NCBI GenBank assembly: GCA_002256145.1
Contig: NKIP01000009.1
Coordinates: forward strand, 89,691 to 153,690
Source: Comamonadaceae bacterium PBBC1
Lineage (GTDB): Bacteria > Pseudomonadota > Gammaproteobacteria > Burkholderiales > Burkholderiaceae_C
Length of the DNA: 64,000 nucleotides
Direction: 5' to 3'
The notes beneath the pieces were generated by a model, which did no database searches, was not told the origin of the DNA, and was given only the letters and a program-made list of their open reading frames with translations. Every line of letters begins with the position of its first letter. Position 1 is the first letter of the stretch. The position numbers were made by a program, and so were the translations under genes. Shown here in pieces: positions 1-12,132 of the stretch.

Positions 1-528
1 CTTTTCAATGAACTCAATCACGGCTGGCCGCCGGGTGTGAGCTGGATTTACGGAGAAGAAGGATGTGGAAAAACTACCCTTTTGAGACTCTTGGCGGGTG
101 ATTTGAGTCCCTTTTCAGGCGCAATACTCAGGCCTTCTGGGGGTGTTTTCTGGGTCAACTTGCAAAAACCCGAATTCGACGAAGCCACCGCTCAAGAGTG
201 CTTGGATAAGCTACGCCCCCTGTACCCAGGCTGGCAAACGTCGCTGCTGGATAATCTGACCGACGAATTGTCCATGCGCTCACACCTGAACAAGCGACTG
301 AACATGCTGTCAACCGGCAGCCGACGCAAAGTCGCATTGCTCGCCGCCTTGGCCTCCGGTGCGGATGTGACGCTTTTGGATCAGCCCTTTGTGTCTTTGG
401 ACACTGCGTCCATCAGGATCATCAAATCTTTTTTGAACGAAGCGAGCGATCATCCCGATCGGGCTTGGCTGGTGGCTGACTACGAAGTGCCCGTCGATAT
501 CCCTTTGGCATCCGTTCTTGAGCTTTGA
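1..528 (+). CDS. ABC-type ATP-binding protein, 5' end outside window
   Basis: The frame is open from base 1, so the gene starts upstream and at least 175 codons are visible. A Walker A (GEEGCGKT) is followed by a Q-loop-like Gln, a degenerate signature (LSTGSRRK in place of LSGGQ) and a Walker B (VTLLDQPF). This order is that of a compact CcmA-type ABC nucleotide-binding domain. The residue after the Walker B Asp, normally the catalytic Glu, is Gln. The expected switch His is also absent, the segment reading LVADYE. The partner permease is not visible. The protein could be an ATP-binding rather than ATP-hydrolysing subunit. The ABC class is clear; substrate and role are unknown. Confidence 0.75.
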   Translation, partial: LFNELNHGWPPGVSWIYGEEGCGKTTLLRLLAGDLSPFSGAILRPSGGVFWVNLQKPEFDEATAQECLDKLRPLYPGWQTSLLDNLTDELSMRSHLNKRLNMLSTGSRRKVALLAALASGADVTLLDQPFVSLDTASIRIIKSFLNEASDHPDRAWLVADYEVPVDIPLASVLEL

Positions 529-671
529 TGGAGTCCCTCCAACAAAAGGCTTTAAGAACACCAATCAAGGCGCTTTTTCCCCATCAATCCTTCGCCAACT
601 TTTAGCCAAGAAGAGGAGCATTCTTGAACTGCAATGCGCCTCTTCGCACGGCTGCGGGGATGTGGCCATCA

Positions 672-1934
672 TTATTTCATCAGTGCGCCGTACACCAAAT
701 CCTGCATTTGTTCTCTGTAGTACTTGCGCAAGTCCCCTGGCGCTGCAGTGCCAAATGCCACCACCAACTGTGCCTTGGGATCAGCAAAAAAGCCAGTGCC
801 ATTGGCACCATTCCATGAATATTCGCCAGGGTTGCCAGGCACAGCGGCCAAGCCATGCTCCATTCTCACAGCCACGCCGAGGCCAAAACCATATCCAGCG
901 CGATGCGGCTCCACATTGGCCACGCGGTTTTGAATGCCTGGGCCCAGATGATTGCTGGTCATCCATTGCACAAAGGCCGGACTCAAAATCTGTTTACCCT
1001 CCAAACTGCCACCGTTGAGCAACATTTGACCGAAACGCACGTAGTCACCCATGGTGCCAAAGGCGCATGCACCTCCGCAGTCAAAGGTGGCGGGCTTGTT
1101 GATCAGTGCAATGGCCTGGGGTTTGCCATCCAATGGGTTTTGTGGAAAGGGTTGCGCCACTTTGGCACGCTGCGCATCGCTTAACTTGAAAGTGGTGTTC
1201 TCCATTTTCAAAGGTTTCCAAACAGTTTCGCTCAAGTGCTCACCCAGAGATTTTCCTGCCACTTTTTCGACCACTGCGCCCAGCACATCCACAGACAAGC
1301 TGTACTCAAAAACCGTTCCTGGTTGGTAAACCAGCGGCAGTTTGGTCAGCGCCTCTGCAAACTCCTTGGAAGTGCCCATATAAGAAGCGGCACCACCACT
1401 GGGCCATAACGCCGCAATGGGACTGCCGCCATCTGGACGCCCACCATATGTGATGCCCGAAGTGTGACGAAACAGGTCATGAATCAAAATGGGACGCTTT
1501 TGAGGTTCCAACGTGAACTTGCCATCTGCTGTAGGCACCCCCACTTGCATGGCTTGATAACCTGGGAAGTAGTCCGATAATTTGCTTTGCAATGGGAGTC
1601 GGGCCTGCTCAGTCAAGGCCAGAGCTCCGACAGAAGCCATGGGCTTGGTCATGGAAGCGAGTTGAAAAATCGTGTCGGTGGTAGCAAAAATACCCTTGGC
1701 CTTGTCTGCATGTCCAAACGCTTTGAAATAAACCAGTTTGCCTTGTCGGGCAATGGCCACCACAGCACCGGGCACCCGCTGACGCGCCATCTCATCCTCT
1801 AAAAAGCGGTCAATATTGCGCAATCGCTCAGTTGACATGCCGACACTCTCGGGCGAAGCCACTGGCAGGGGTTGAGCCTGCACAAATGATGCACAAGCAA
1901 GCGTCAGCGCTCCCCAATAAACGACTTTCAACAT
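672..1934 (-). CDS. Secreted serine hydrolase, class C beta-lactamase/EstB-like
   Basis: This 420-residue protein belongs to the beta-lactamase/transpeptidase-like superfamily. Residues 1-20 form a signal peptide ending around VQA, so the enzyme is probably periplasmic. The catalytic SxxK motif is SMTK at residues 94-97. A Tyr-Ser motif (FEYSLSVDVLG) lies in the middle, and a C-terminal WNGANGT segment resembles the WGGxxGT of family VIII carboxylesterases. Those features favour an esterase or peptidase over a true beta-lactamase. The ATG at 1934 was chosen because AAGGAGA lies at proper spacing before it and the signal peptide starts there; the frame opens further upstream. It is downstream of katG on the same strand but 247 bases away. 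Confidence 0.85.
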   Translation of the reverse strand: MLKVVYWGALTLACASFVQAQPLPVASPESVGMSTERLRNIDRFLEDEMARQRVPGAVVAIARQGKLVYFKAFGHADKAKGIFATTDTIFQLASMTKPMASVGALALTEQARLPLQSKLSDYFPGYQAMQVGVPTADGKFTLEPQKRPILIHDLFRHTSGITYGGRPDGGSPIAALWPSGGAASYMGTSKEFAEALTKLPLVYQPGTVFEYSLSVDVLGAVVEKVAGKSLGEHLSETVWKPLKMENTTFKLSDAQRAKVAQPFPQNPLDGKPQAIALINKPATFDCGGACAFGTMGDYVRFGQMLLNGGSLEGKQILSPAFVQWMTSNHLGPGIQNRVANVEPHRAGYGFGLGVAVRMEHGLAAVPGNPGEYSWNGANGTGFFADPKAQLVVAFGTAAPGDLRKYYREQMQDLVYGALMK

Positions 1935-2181
1935 GGCATTCTCCTTGGATGGATCAAAAATGTCTGGTGATACTCCAGCACCGAAAAACTTTAGCACCCC
2001 CATTTCACTGCATGTGAGCCAAAGGCGTCACCACGCAAACACATCCAAGGGTCTGATTTATCAACACCACCGCGATCCAGCAATGCCGCTGAACCGAAAA
2101 CTGTGCACTTTGCACGGCTCAACCGATCCAGCAAGTCATTTCAGCCGACATTCTTGGATGCAGACCAACCGTTTGGCGTCT

Positions 2182-4783
<2,602 letters not shown>

Positions 4784-5245
4784 ATGGGCAATAAACTTTA
4801 CGTCGGCAACTTGCCGTACACCGTTCGCGACGAAGACCTGCAACAGGCCTTCGGCGAATTCGGTGCCATCACCAGCGCCAAAGTCATGATGGAACGCGAC
4901 ACAGGTCGTTCCAAAGGTTTCGGCTTTGTCGAAATGGGCAGCGATGCCGAAGCACAAGCTGCTATCGCTGGCATGAACGGTCAATCCTTGGGTGGCCGCA
5001 GCATCACCGTGAACGAAGCCCGTCCGATGGAGGCACGTCCTCCACGTACCGGTGGTTTCGGTGGTGGTGGCGGTTACGGCGGTGGCGGTGACCGCTCCGG
5101 CGGTGGCGGCTACGGCGGCGGTGGCCGTTCCGGTGGCGGCGGCTACGGCGGTGGCGGCGATCGCTCCGGTGGTGGCGGCTACGGCGGTGGTGGCGATCGT
5201 TCCGGTGGCGGTGGTTACGGTGGCGGCGGTCGCGGCGGCTACTAA
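4784..5245 (+). CDS. Glycine-rich RRM RNA-binding protein
   Basis: This 153-residue protein has one RNA recognition motif followed by a glycine-rich tail. RNP2 is KLYVGNL at residues 4-10 and RNP1 is KGFGFVEM at 44-51. Residues 86-153 are almost only Gly, Tyr, Arg, Ser and Asp in a repeated YGGGGDRSGGGG pattern. The architecture is that of the small single-stranded RNA-binding proteins of cyanobacteria and betaproteobacteria, often cold-induced and thought to act as RNA chaperones. GAGGAG lies just before the ATG, and a strong terminator follows, so the gene is probably monocistronic. The physiological targets cannot be read from sequence. Confidence 0.93.
   Translation: MGNKLYVGNLPYTVRDEDLQQAFGEFGAITSAKVMMERDTGRSKGFGFVEMGSDAEAQAAIAGMNGQSLGGRSITVNEARPMEARPPRTGGFGGGGGYGGGGDRSGGGGYGGGGRSGGGGYGGGGDRSGGGGYGGGGDRSGGGGYGGGGRGGY
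5075..5242 (+). repeat. In-gene tandem repeats encoding YGGGGDRSGGGG
   Basis: The 3' end of the RNA-binding protein gene consists of about four and a half imperfect copies of a 36-base unit. The second copy is 33 bases because its Asp codon is missing. Such arrays can gain or lose units by slippage without a frameshift, so tail length may vary between strains. Confidence 0.85.
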
Positions 5246-5318
5246 GCCCTTCCCTTCCCTTGTGGCAGACATTCTGCTGCGTAACTTCTGAACCAGTCAA
5301 CACTGGGATACAGATGTC

Positions 5319-5353
5319 AAAGGCTTCAAGACTTCGGTTTTGAAGCCTTTTTT
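5319..5353 (+). terminator. Rho-independent terminator after RNA-binding protein gene
   Basis: AGGCTTCAA (5321-5329) pairs perfectly with TTGAAGCCT (5340-5348). The stem extends by A-T pairs and runs into a six-T tract. It lies 75 bases after the stop codon of the glycine-rich RNA-binding protein. Confidence 0.9.
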
Positions 5354-5393
5354 CTGGGTCGGTGCCAAAACCACTTTCACCCCATGAACTTGC

Positions 5394-5424
5394 AAAAAAA
5401 AACGCCACATCTGTGGCGTTTTTT
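5394..5424. terminator. Bidirectional terminator between RRM gene and aspS
   Basis: CGCCAC and GTGGCG (5403-5418) form a tight hairpin flanked by nine A on the left and seven T on the right, so it can work on both strands. On the minus strand it lies about 40 bases beyond the aspS stop codon. Confidence 0.85.
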
Positions 5425-5464
5425 TCAAAACCGCATCAATGAAGATGTGGCACTGATCAAGTCA

Positions 5465-7279
5465 TCAAGCAGACTTGACGGCATCCAAGTTACGCAAGCG
5501 AATGTGCAGTTCACGCAACTGTTTCTCGTCGACCGGGCTTGGGGCCTGGGTCAGCAAACACTGAGCACGTTGGGTCTTGGGGAAGGCGATCACGTCGCGG
5601 ATGGATTCAGCACCGGTCATGAGCGTGACGATGCGGTCCAAACCGAAAGCCAGGCCACCGTGCGGAGGCGCGCCGTATTGCAGCGCGTCGAGCAGGAAGC
5701 CGAACTTGAGCTGCGCTTCTTCGGGCGTGATCTTCAAAGCATCAAACACTTTTTGCTGCACGTCGGCGCGGTGGATACGGACTGAGCCGCCACCCATTTC
5801 CCAGCCGTTCAAGACCATGTCGTAGCCCTTGGAAATGCACTTCTCGGGGGCGGTGACCATCCAGTCTTCGTGACCGTCTTTGGGCGCGGTGAAGGGGTGG
5901 TGCACAGCGGTGTAACGCTGGTTCTCGTCGTCGTACTCGAACATCGGGAAGTCCACCACCCACATCGGGGCCCAGCGGTCTTCAAACAGACCATTGGCTT
6001 TGCCAAAGGCGCTGTGGCCGATCTTGATGCGCAGGGCACCGATGGCGTCATTGACGATTTTTTCTTTGTCAGCGCCAAAGAAAATCAGGTCGCCGTTCTG
6101 GGCACCCGAACGCTCCAGCACGGCATTGAGCGCTGTGTCGTGGATGTTCTTGACGATGGGCGACTGCAGACCTTCGCGGCCCTTGGACAGGTCGTTGACG
6201 CGGATGTAGGCCAGGCCCTTGGCACCGTAGATCTTGACGAACTCGGTGTAGGCGTCGATTTCGCCACGGCTGATGCCGCCGCCTTCGACGGAACCATTGG
6301 GCACGCGCAGGGCGACCACGCGACCACCCTTCATATTGGCTGCGCCCGAGAAGACCTTGAAATCCACATCGCCCATGACGTCGGTCACTTCGGTGAACTG
6401 CAGCTTCACGCGCAGATCCGGCTTGTCGGAGCCGTAAATGTGCATCGCGTCTTGGTAGGTCATGACCGGGAACTCGCCCAGGTCAACGCCAATGGTTTTG
6501 AGGAACACGCGTTTGATCATGCCCTGGAACATGTCGCGGATTTCTTCTTCGGTCAGGAACGAGGTTTCGATATCGATCTGGGTGAATTCGGGCTGGCGGT
6601 CAGCGCGCAAGTCTTCGTCGCGGAAGCACTTGGTGATTTGGTAGTAACGGTCGTAGCCCGCCACCATGAGCAACTGCTTGAACAGCTGAGGCGACTGGGG
6701 CAACGCAAAGAACTGGCCATCGTGCACACGGCTGGGCACCAAATAGTCGCGCGCACCTTCGGGCGTGCTCTTGGTCAGCATGGGGGTTTCGATGTCCACA
6801 AAACCATTTTCGTCGAGGTACTTGCGCACTTCCATCGCCACTTTGTAGCGCAGCATCAGGTTGTTTTGCATGTACGGACGGCGCAGGTCCAGAACGCGGT
6901 GCGTGAGGCGGGTCGTCTCGGACAGGTTTTCTTCGTCGATCTGGAAAGGGGGCGTGACGGAGGCGTTGAGCACGATCAGTTCGTGGCACAGCACTTCGAT
7001 TTTGCCGCTCTTCATGTTGTCATTGCTCGTGCCATCAGGACGGGCACGCACCACGCCTTTGATCTGCACACAAAACTCGTTGCGCACGTCTTCGGCCACT
7101 TTGAACATCTCGGGACGGTCCGGATCGCACACCACTTGCACGTAACCTTCGCGGTCGCGCAAGTCAATGAATATCACGCCGCCGTGGTCACGGCGACGGT
7201 TGACCCAGCCGCACAAACTCACGGCTTCGCCCGACAAGGCTTCGGTCACCAGACCACAGTAATGGGAACGCATGGACAT
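5465..7279 (-). CDS. aspS: Aspartyl-tRNA synthetase
   Basis: AspRS charges tRNA-Asp with aspartate in the cytoplasm. The 604-residue protein has the bacterial layout: an N-terminal OB-fold anticodon domain (about residues 1-110), the class II catalytic core, and the bacterial GAD insertion (about 290-420). Motif 2 includes [18 protein letters not shown] and motif 3 [15 protein letters not shown]. The start at 7279 has AGAAAG nine bases upstream; an in-frame ATG two codons later (7273) is an alternative. It is the last gene of the minus-strand block. Whether it is discriminating, or also charges tRNA-Asn, cannot be decided here. Confidence 0.98.
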   Translation of the reverse strand: MSMRSHYCGLVTEALSGEAVSLCGWVNRRRDHGGVIFIDLRDREGYVQVVCDPDRPEMFKVAEDVRNEFCVQIKGVVRARPDGTSNDNMKSGKIEVLCHELIVLNASVTPPFQIDEENLSETTRLTHRVLDLRRPYMQNNLMLRYKVAMEVRKYLDENGFVDIETPMLTKSTPEGARDYLVPSRVHDGQFFALPQSPQLFKQLLMVAGYDRYYQITKCFRDEDLRADRQPEFTQIDIETSFLTEEEIRDMFQGMIKRVFLKTIGVDLGEFPVMTYQDAMHIYGSDKPDLRVKLQFTEVTDVMGDVDFKVFSGAANMKGGRVVALRVPNGSVEGGGISRGEIDAYTEFVKIYGAKGLAYIRVNDLSKGREGLQSPIVKNIHDTALNAVLERSGAQNGDLIFFGADKEKIVNDAIGALRIKIGHSAFGKANGLFEDRWAPMWVVDFPMFEYDDENQRYTAVHHPFTAPKDGHEDWMVTAPEKCISKGYDMVLNGWEMGGGSVRIHRADVQQKVFDALKITPEEAQLKFGFLLDALQYGAPPHGGLAFGLDRIVTLMTGAESIRDVIAFPKTQRAQCLLTQAPSPVDEKQLRELHIRLRNLDAVKSA

Positions 7280-7301
7280 GTTGTTTTACTTTCTAAATTC
7301 G

Positions 7302-7332
7302 AAAAACGCCTGGCGAGTCGTTCGCTGGGCGT
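7302..7332 (-). terminator. Probable terminator between DUF502 gene and aspS
   Basis: On the minus strand an interrupted hairpin (ACGCC pairing with GGCGT, two mismatches, then AGCGA region pairing with TCGC) is followed by five T. It lies just after the DUF502 stop, suggesting partial separation of aspS from the upstream genes. Confidence 0.55.
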
Positions 7333-7339
7333 ACAAGGT

Positions 7340-8008
7340 TTATTGAGCTACAGCAGAAGCTGCCGCTTGCTGCAGTTGTTCGGGGCCACCAGGCACCACA
7401 ACCCCCATGGAAATGATGTATTTCAAGGCATCATCGACTGTCATGTCGAGCTCAATCACGTCGGCCTTGGGCATCATCAAAAAGAAACCCGAAGTGGGGT
7501 TGGGGGTGGTGGGCACGTAAACGCTAACAAAAGGCTGATCGAAATGACGCGCCACTTCGCCCCCTGGGGAGCCGGTCAAAAACGCAATCGTCCAGGAGCC
7601 TTGGCGCGGGTATTGCACCAGCAAGGCTTTGGAAAACGCGTTGCCACTGCCAGAAAACAAAGTGTCAGCAACCTGTTTGACACTGGTGTAGATGGTGCGC
7701 ACCACCGGAATGCGGTTCATCAGTCCGTGCCATTTGCGCAGCCACCATTGGCCAAACATGTTGGCCACAAAAACGCCTGTGGCAAAAATGACCACCGCCA
7801 CAATGGCGACACCCAAACCGGGTACACCGCGCAGGTATTCGGCGCTGACATGAACACCCGGAATCAAGGTGTCGGCCGCGTGCAGAACTGCCAGAAAAAT
7901 GGCGTCAAGCAAACCCACCAACCACATGAGTACCCACACAGTGATGCCCATGGGCAGCCACACCAGCAAGCCGGTAATGAAGTACTGTTTAAAGCTGCGG
8001 TGTTTCAT
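7340..8008 (-). CDS. DUF502 family inner-membrane protein
   Basis: This 222-residue protein matches the DUF502 pattern. It has two membrane segments near residues 11-33 and 58-84, and a soluble C-terminal domain with the segments VPTTPNPTSGFF and DVIELDMTVDDALKYIISMG. The family is widespread in proteobacteria and its biochemical role is not established. It sits between an FmdB-family protein and aspS, an arrangement I associate with Burkholderiales, and may be cotranscribed with the FmdB gene 24 bases upstream. Confidence 0.9.
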   Translation of the reverse strand: MKHRSFKQYFITGLLVWLPMGITVWVLMWLVGLLDAIFLAVLHAADTLIPGVHVSAEYLRGVPGLGVAIVAVVIFATGVFVANMFGQWWLRKWHGLMNRIPVVRTIYTSVKQVADTLFSGSGNAFSKALLVQYPRQGSWTIAFLTGSPGGEVARHFDQPFVSVYVPTTPNPTSGFFLMMPKADVIELDMTVDDALKYIISMGVVVPGGPEQLQQAAASAVAQ

Positions 8009-8032
8009 GAAGGGGCGATCAAAGTGGACAAA

Positions 8033-8362
8033 TCAGTGGCAAGCGCACGAGGGCGCACAGCCACCTGCAGAAGACGGCGTGGATTCGGACGTCCCTGTGC
8101 TGGCACTGCTTGTGTCTGAAGGGGTGGATGCCACCGCATCGGCTGCTGTGGACGTGGCGGCTGTAGCGCCTGTAGCACCGCCGCCCTTGAAGTCGGTGGC
8201 GTACCAGCCTGTACCCTTGAGCTGGAAACCCGGGGCTGTGAGCTGTTTGCTGAATTTGGGGGCACCGCAGGCTGGGCAGTCGGTCAAGGGTGCGTCGGAC
8301 ATTTTTTGCAGCACATCCTTAGCATGGCCGCAGGCGTCGCACTTGTAGGCGTAAATGGGCAT
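8033..8362 (-). CDS. FmdB-family zinc-ribbon protein
   Basis: This 109-residue protein opens with the FmdB/CxxC_CxxC regulatory motif: CDAC at residues 8-11 and CPAC at 34-37 form a zinc ribbon. A Ser/Ala/Thr-rich low-complexity middle follows, and the end is Cys/His-rich (CAPSCACH). The family name comes from a putative regulator of the formamidase operon in Methylophilus, but the general role is unknown. A -10-like TATAAT lies 40 bases upstream of the ATG, so this gene probably starts a transcription unit with the DUF502 gene. Confidence 0.9.
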   Translation of the reverse strand: MPIYAYKCDACGHAKDVLQKMSDAPLTDCPACGAPKFSKQLTAPGFQLKGTGWYATDFKGGGATGATAATSTAADAVASTPSDTSSASTGTSESTPSSAGGCAPSCACH

Positions 8363-8401
8363 GAAGAGGGCTCTTTTCAGGTTGGAAACACAAAACTTTT
8401 A

Positions 8402-8407
8402 ATTATA
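8402..8407 (-). promoter_or_regulatory. -10 box of probable FmdB/DUF502 promoter
   Basis: The minus strand reads TATAAT here, a perfect consensus -10, followed by AT-rich DNA. The expected transcript start is near 8395, about 33 bases before the FmdB start codon. No good -35 is seen. Confidence 0.45.
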
Positions 8408-8446
8408 GGCGGGGGAGTGGCTTCAAGCCCCAAGCTTGAGCAAGTC

Positions 8447-9892
8447 TCAGGAGAAACCAGTCAAACTGTGGTGGTTGCCACGCTGGTTTCGAATGGCTTG
8501 ACGGCCCAGAGAACCCATCAGCATGCCGCATAAGCTGGCCAAAACGCCCGCCAATTGGGCCGGAAACTCCTCACCGGCTGGCGTGAACATGAACAGCAGC
8601 CAGGTCAGCAAGCCCAAAACAATCGCAAACAATGCGCCCTGGGTGGTGGCTTTCTTCCAATAAAGCCCGAAAGCCAGAGGGACAAAGGCCCCAACCAGAG
8701 TGACCTGATAGGCCCCGGAAACCATTTCATAAATGGAGGTGCCCTGCATGGCAATCGCATAGGCCAGCACAAATCCGCTGAACACCAGCACGGTCACGCG
8801 CATGGCCTTGAGTTCTTGCTTGTCACTTTGGTGCGGAAAAAACTGGCGCCAGATGTTCTCTGTGAATGTCACACTGGGGGCCAACAAGGTGGCAGATGCA
8901 CAAGATTTGATGGCTGAGAGCAAAGCCCCGAAAAACAAGACCTGCATGATGAACGGCATCTGGGTCATGACCAGGGTCGGCAAAACTTTTTGTGGATCTT
9001 CGGCAATCAGCTTGGCCGCCTGCTCGGGCATGATGATCAGGGCGCTGACCACCAAAAACATGGGCACGAAGGCAAACAGAATGTAGAAAATTCCGCCAAT
9101 CACAGGCCCCCGGGTGGCGGCGTATTCGCTGTTGGCCGACATGACGCGCTGAAACACATCTTGCTGAGGAATGGAGCCCAGCATGATGGTGATGGCCGAG
9201 GCAAAAAAGAAAACAATGTCCCTGAAGTTCGGCTCGGGCCAGAACTTGAACATGTCCTGGCTCACAGCCAGCGCCAGCACCTTGTCCGCCCCGCCGGCCT
9301 GGTTACCAGCAAACACCGCCAGCACAGCCAGGCCCACCACCAGAATGATCATCTGGATGAAGTCGGTGATGGCCACCGACCACATGCCGCCAAACAAGGT
9401 GTAAGCCAAAATGGAGACCACGCCAATCACCATGCCCACGGGCAGGCTCACCACGCCGTCAGACAAGATGTTGAACACCAGGCCCAAAGCAGTGACCTGC
9501 GCCGAGACCCACCCCAGGTAACTGACCATGATGATGATGGAGCAAATCACCTCGACGCTGCGGCCAAAGCGTTCGCGAAAGTAGTCGCTGATGGTCAGCA
9601 AGGTCATGCGGTAAAGGCGCGCTGCAAAGAACAAACCCACCAGAATCAGGCAACTGCCCGCGCCAAAGGGGTCTTCGACCACACCGTTGAGACCACTGTT
9701 GACAAACTTGGCCGGAATACCCAGCACCGTTTCGGAGCCAAACCAAGTGGCAAAGGTGGTGGTCACGATCATGACCAATGGCAAATGCCTGCCGGCGATG
9801 GCGAAATCGGCGGTATTTTTAACGCGTTTGGCAGCGACCAGGCCAATCGCGATGGTCACCAGCAGGTAGGCGATCACGAGGGTCAGCAACAC
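8447..9892 (-). CDS. Sodium:solute symporter (SSS family)
   Basis: This 481-residue protein is almost entirely hydrophobic, with about 13 predicted membrane helices, the usual number for the sodium/solute symporter family. The N-terminal segment with AGRHLPLVMIVTTTFATWFG and the helix containing SYLGWVSAQVTALG match the family around the sodium site. Members carry amino acids, sugars, organic acids or vitamins with Na+; the substrate cannot be inferred here. The gene lies 36 bases after ubiB, so it may be cotranscribed, though no functional link to ubiquinone is obvious. Confidence 0.88.
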   Translation of the reverse strand: MLLTLVIAYLLVTIAIGLVAAKRVKNTADFAIAGRHLPLVMIVTTTFATWFGSETVLGIPAKFVNSGLNGVVEDPFGAGSCLILVGLFFAARLYRMTLLTISDYFRERFGRSVEVICSIIIMVSYLGWVSAQVTALGLVFNILSDGVVSLPVGMVIGVVSILAYTLFGGMWSVAITDFIQMIILVVGLAVLAVFAGNQAGGADKVLALAVSQDMFKFWPEPNFRDIVFFFASAITIMLGSIPQQDVFQRVMSANSEYAATRGPVIGGIFYILFAFVPMFLVVSALIIMPEQAAKLIAEDPQKVLPTLVMTQMPFIMQVLFFGALLSAIKSCASATLLAPSVTFTENIWRQFFPHQSDKQELKAMRVTVLVFSGFVLAYAIAMQGTSIYEMVSGAYQVTLVGAFVPLAFGLYWKKATTQGALFAIVLGLLTWLLFMFTPAGEEFPAQLAGVLASLCGMLMGSLGRQAIRNQRGNHHSLTGFS

Positions 9893-9928
9893 AGCAATGT
9901 CTCCTGTATGTTTTTAAATAAAGGCAAA

Positions 9929-11503
9929 TCAGTACATCTGCAGGTGCGACCAAACCTGCAAGGCGAGCAAACTCAGGATGAACCCTATTCCGAGGTACAG
10001 CAGAATTTGCAGCAAGCTGTTGGTGCGCCTTTGCTCAGCCAACAATTGCTCCAGCTGGCGGGCATCTTGTTGACGTGGTTTTTGCAGGTATTCGTGCAAG
10101 AGTCGCGGCAACTGCGGCAACAGTTTGGCGTAATGCGGCGCCTGGGACTTGAGCTCTTCCCACAGCTTTTTGGGCCCAATCTGGTCGAGCATCCACGTTT
10201 CGAGGAAAGGCTTGGCCGTGCTCCACAGGTCCAACTCCGGGTCCAGATCACGACCTAGGCCTTCGATGTTGAGCAAGGTTTTTTGCAGCAACACCAACTG
10301 GGGCTGGATCTCGACCTGAAAACGGCGCGAGGTCTGGAACAAGCGCATGAGCACCATGCCCAGCGAAATTTCCTTGAGCGGTCGGTCAAAGTAAGGCTCG
10401 CAAACAGCGCGAATAGCCGACTCCAGCTCATCCACCCGGGTCTCGGGCGGCACCCAGCCCGACTCGATGTGCAGTTCGGCCACGCGCTTGTAGTCGCGGC
10501 GGAAAAACGCCGTGAAGTTTTGCGCCAAGTACTCTTTGTCGTACTCGGTGAGTGTGCCGACGATGCCGAAGTCCAGCGAAATGTAGCGGCCAAATGTCTC
10601 GGGGGCCAGGCTGACCTGGATGTTTCCGGGGTGCATGTCGGCGTGGAAAAAGCCATCACGGAACACCTGGGTAAAAAACAGCGTCACGCCATCGCGTGCC
10701 AACTTGGGAATGTCCACACCCGCTTCACGCAGGCGGTCCACTTGGCTGATAGGCACACCGTGCATGCGCTCCATGACGATGACCTCGGGATGGCAAAAAT
10801 CCCAGATCATCTCGGGGATCAGCACCAAATCGAGGCCTTGCATGTTGCGGCGCAGCTGTGCGGCGTTGGCCGCTTCGCGCACCAGGTCCAGTTCGTCGTG
10901 CAGGTATTTGTCGAACTCGGCCACCACTTCGCGAGGTTTGAGGCGTTTGCCGTCTGCACTCAGATTCTCCACCCAGCCGGCCATCATGCGCATCAGGCTC
11001 AGGTCTTTGTCGATGACGGGCAGCATGCCCGGGCGCAAGACCTTCACCGCCACTTCGCGCACTTCGCCCGATTTGCCGCGCAAAGTGCCAAAGTGCACCT
11101 GCGCGATCGAGGCGCTGGCCACGGGCTCACGCTCAAAGGTTTCAAAGATATCGTCGACTTTGCGGTTGAAAGCCCGCTCGATCGACGCCACCGCAATGGT
11201 GGAGCTGAAAGGCGGTACGCGGTCTTGGAGCTTGGCCAGTTCTTCGGCGATGTCGGGGGCCAACAAGTCACGGCGGGTGGACAGAACTTGGCCAAACTTC
11301 ACAAAAATCGGGCCCAGCCGCTCCAGCGCTTCGCGCAGGCGCACCGCCCGGGGAGAACGCAAATCACGCCCTACCGACAGTACGCGGGCCAGCAGACGAA
11401 TCCAGGGCTTTTGAAAGCTCGACAACACCAACTCGTCCAGGCCGTAGCGCAGGACGATGAAGACGATGAATGCACCGCGTCCGAAACGGCCCCAGCGCAT
11501 CAT
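9929..11503 (-). CDS. ubiB: Ubiquinone biosynthesis kinase-like protein UbiB
   Basis: UbiB is an atypical ADCK/ABC1-family kinase-like ATPase required for coenzyme Q synthesis. The 524-residue length fits. The family KxGQ motif occurs as [10 protein letters not shown] near residue 72, the Ala-rich loop region as ASIAQVHFG, and the catalytic-loop-like HADMHPGNI near 290. Two C-terminal membrane helices (within [20 protein letters not shown]) anchor it in the inner membrane. Its ATG overlaps the ubiJ stop by four bases, showing translational coupling, and ubiE is upstream in the same block. Confidence 0.97.
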   Translation of the reverse strand: MMRWGRFGRGAFIVFIVLRYGLDELVLSSFQKPWIRLLARVLSVGRDLRSPRAVRLREALERLGPIFVKFGQVLSTRRDLLAPDIAEELAKLQDRVPPFSSTIAVASIERAFNRKVDDIFETFEREPVASASIAQVHFGTLRGKSGEVREVAVKVLRPGMLPVIDKDLSLMRMMAGWVENLSADGKRLKPREVVAEFDKYLHDELDLVREAANAAQLRRNMQGLDLVLIPEMIWDFCHPEVIVMERMHGVPISQVDRLREAGVDIPKLARDGVTLFFTQVFRDGFFHADMHPGNIQVSLAPETFGRYISLDFGIVGTLTEYDKEYLAQNFTAFFRRDYKRVAELHIESGWVPPETRVDELESAIRAVCEPYFDRPLKEISLGMVLMRLFQTSRRFQVEIQPQLVLLQKTLLNIEGLGRDLDPELDLWSTAKPFLETWMLDQIGPKKLWEELKSQAPHYAKLLPQLPRLLHEYLQKPRQQDARQLEQLLAEQRRTNSLLQILLYLGIGFILSLLALQVWSHLQMY

Positions 11504-12072
11504 GCTGCGCTGCCCGTGCGAAGTCCGGTGCCAGGGCGCTGTGCAACAAAACTGCGCAAAGCAGCCATGGCCTGGCGGGCGGCTTGCGCCAGCGTGTGGG
11601 CCGAGGCGTCACCGATCAGGCGGGCCAAGTCCTCTTCGGCATCCCAACGCACATGGTCGATCAGCCAATTGATCTCGGCGGCCAGCTGCACATCGCCTTC
11701 AATGCGCACTTTGGGTTTGTCTCCCCGTGCCAAAGCTGAAGCCAGGGATACAGGCGACTCTTCGGTCACCGTGAGGCGAAGGTCAAAGCCCTCAAAGCGG
11801 CCGCGCTCCAAAAGACCTGCGGGGGTGGGGGTGAGTTGCAGTTGCATGCGATCCCAGACCAGCTCGATGCGCTGGCCTTTTTGGCGGGCCAGGCGGGCCA
11901 TGGCTTCGGGCTCGCTCATCAACACATGGTTGAGAAACAACACCAAGCGGTTGACCGTCTCATCGAACACCCAGGCGGGGGGGTGAAAGGAGGTGTTGAA
12001 CTGCTTGGCCAATTGAGCGGCCAGGTCGGGGAGCGCCTGAGCGGCCCATGAAAAAGGGGACTGTGTTGCCAT
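11500..12072 (-). CDS. ubiJ: Ubiquinone biosynthesis accessory factor UbiJ (SCP2 domain)
   Basis: This 190-residue protein carries an SCP2 sterol-carrier-like domain in its N-terminal two thirds, with a helical C-terminal region that probably includes a coiled coil. UbiJ is a lipid-binding accessory subunit of the cytoplasmic ubiquinone synthesis complex of E. coli, where it works with UbiK. The assignment rests on the SCP2-like character together with direct coupling to ubiB by an ATGA overlap and the nearby ubiE. No catalytic residues are expected. Confidence 0.88.
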   Translation of the reverse strand: MATQSPFSWAAQALPDLAAQLAKQFNTSFHPPAWVFDETVNRLVLFLNHVLMSEPEAMARLARQKGQRIELVWDRMQLQLTPTPAGLLERGRFEGFDLRLTVTEESPVSLASALARGDKPKVRIEGDVQLAAEINWLIDHVRWDAEEDLARLIGDASAHTLAQAARQAMAALRSFVAQRPGTGLRTGSAA

Positions 12073-12132
12073 AGTCCCCGATTATTCACGAAAGTACAGG
12101 CCCCAAAGCATCAGGGCTTTATGTGCCAGACT

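Noticed and set aside
672..1934. Antibiotic-resistance beta-lactamase
   Set aside because: SxxK is shared with esterases and peptidases, and the WNGANGT ending suggests an esterase-type enzyme. Resistance is not supported.
2095..2125. Terminator after katG
   Set aside because: A GTGC/GCAC stem exists but is short with only four T after it, so it is not convincing.
5075..5242. Possible CRISPR-like or VNTR array
   Set aside because: The repeats are contiguous, in frame and encode the glycine-rich tail; there are no unique spacers.
5870..8119. Long open frame on the plus strand, antisense to aspS and the DUF502 gene
   Set aside because: Its protein is rich in His, Val and Gly, as expected from reading conserved GC-rich genes backwards. 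It has no motif and covers aspS, which is certain. The same holds for long antisense frames over katG, ubiB, the giant oxidoreductase, argJ and secA.
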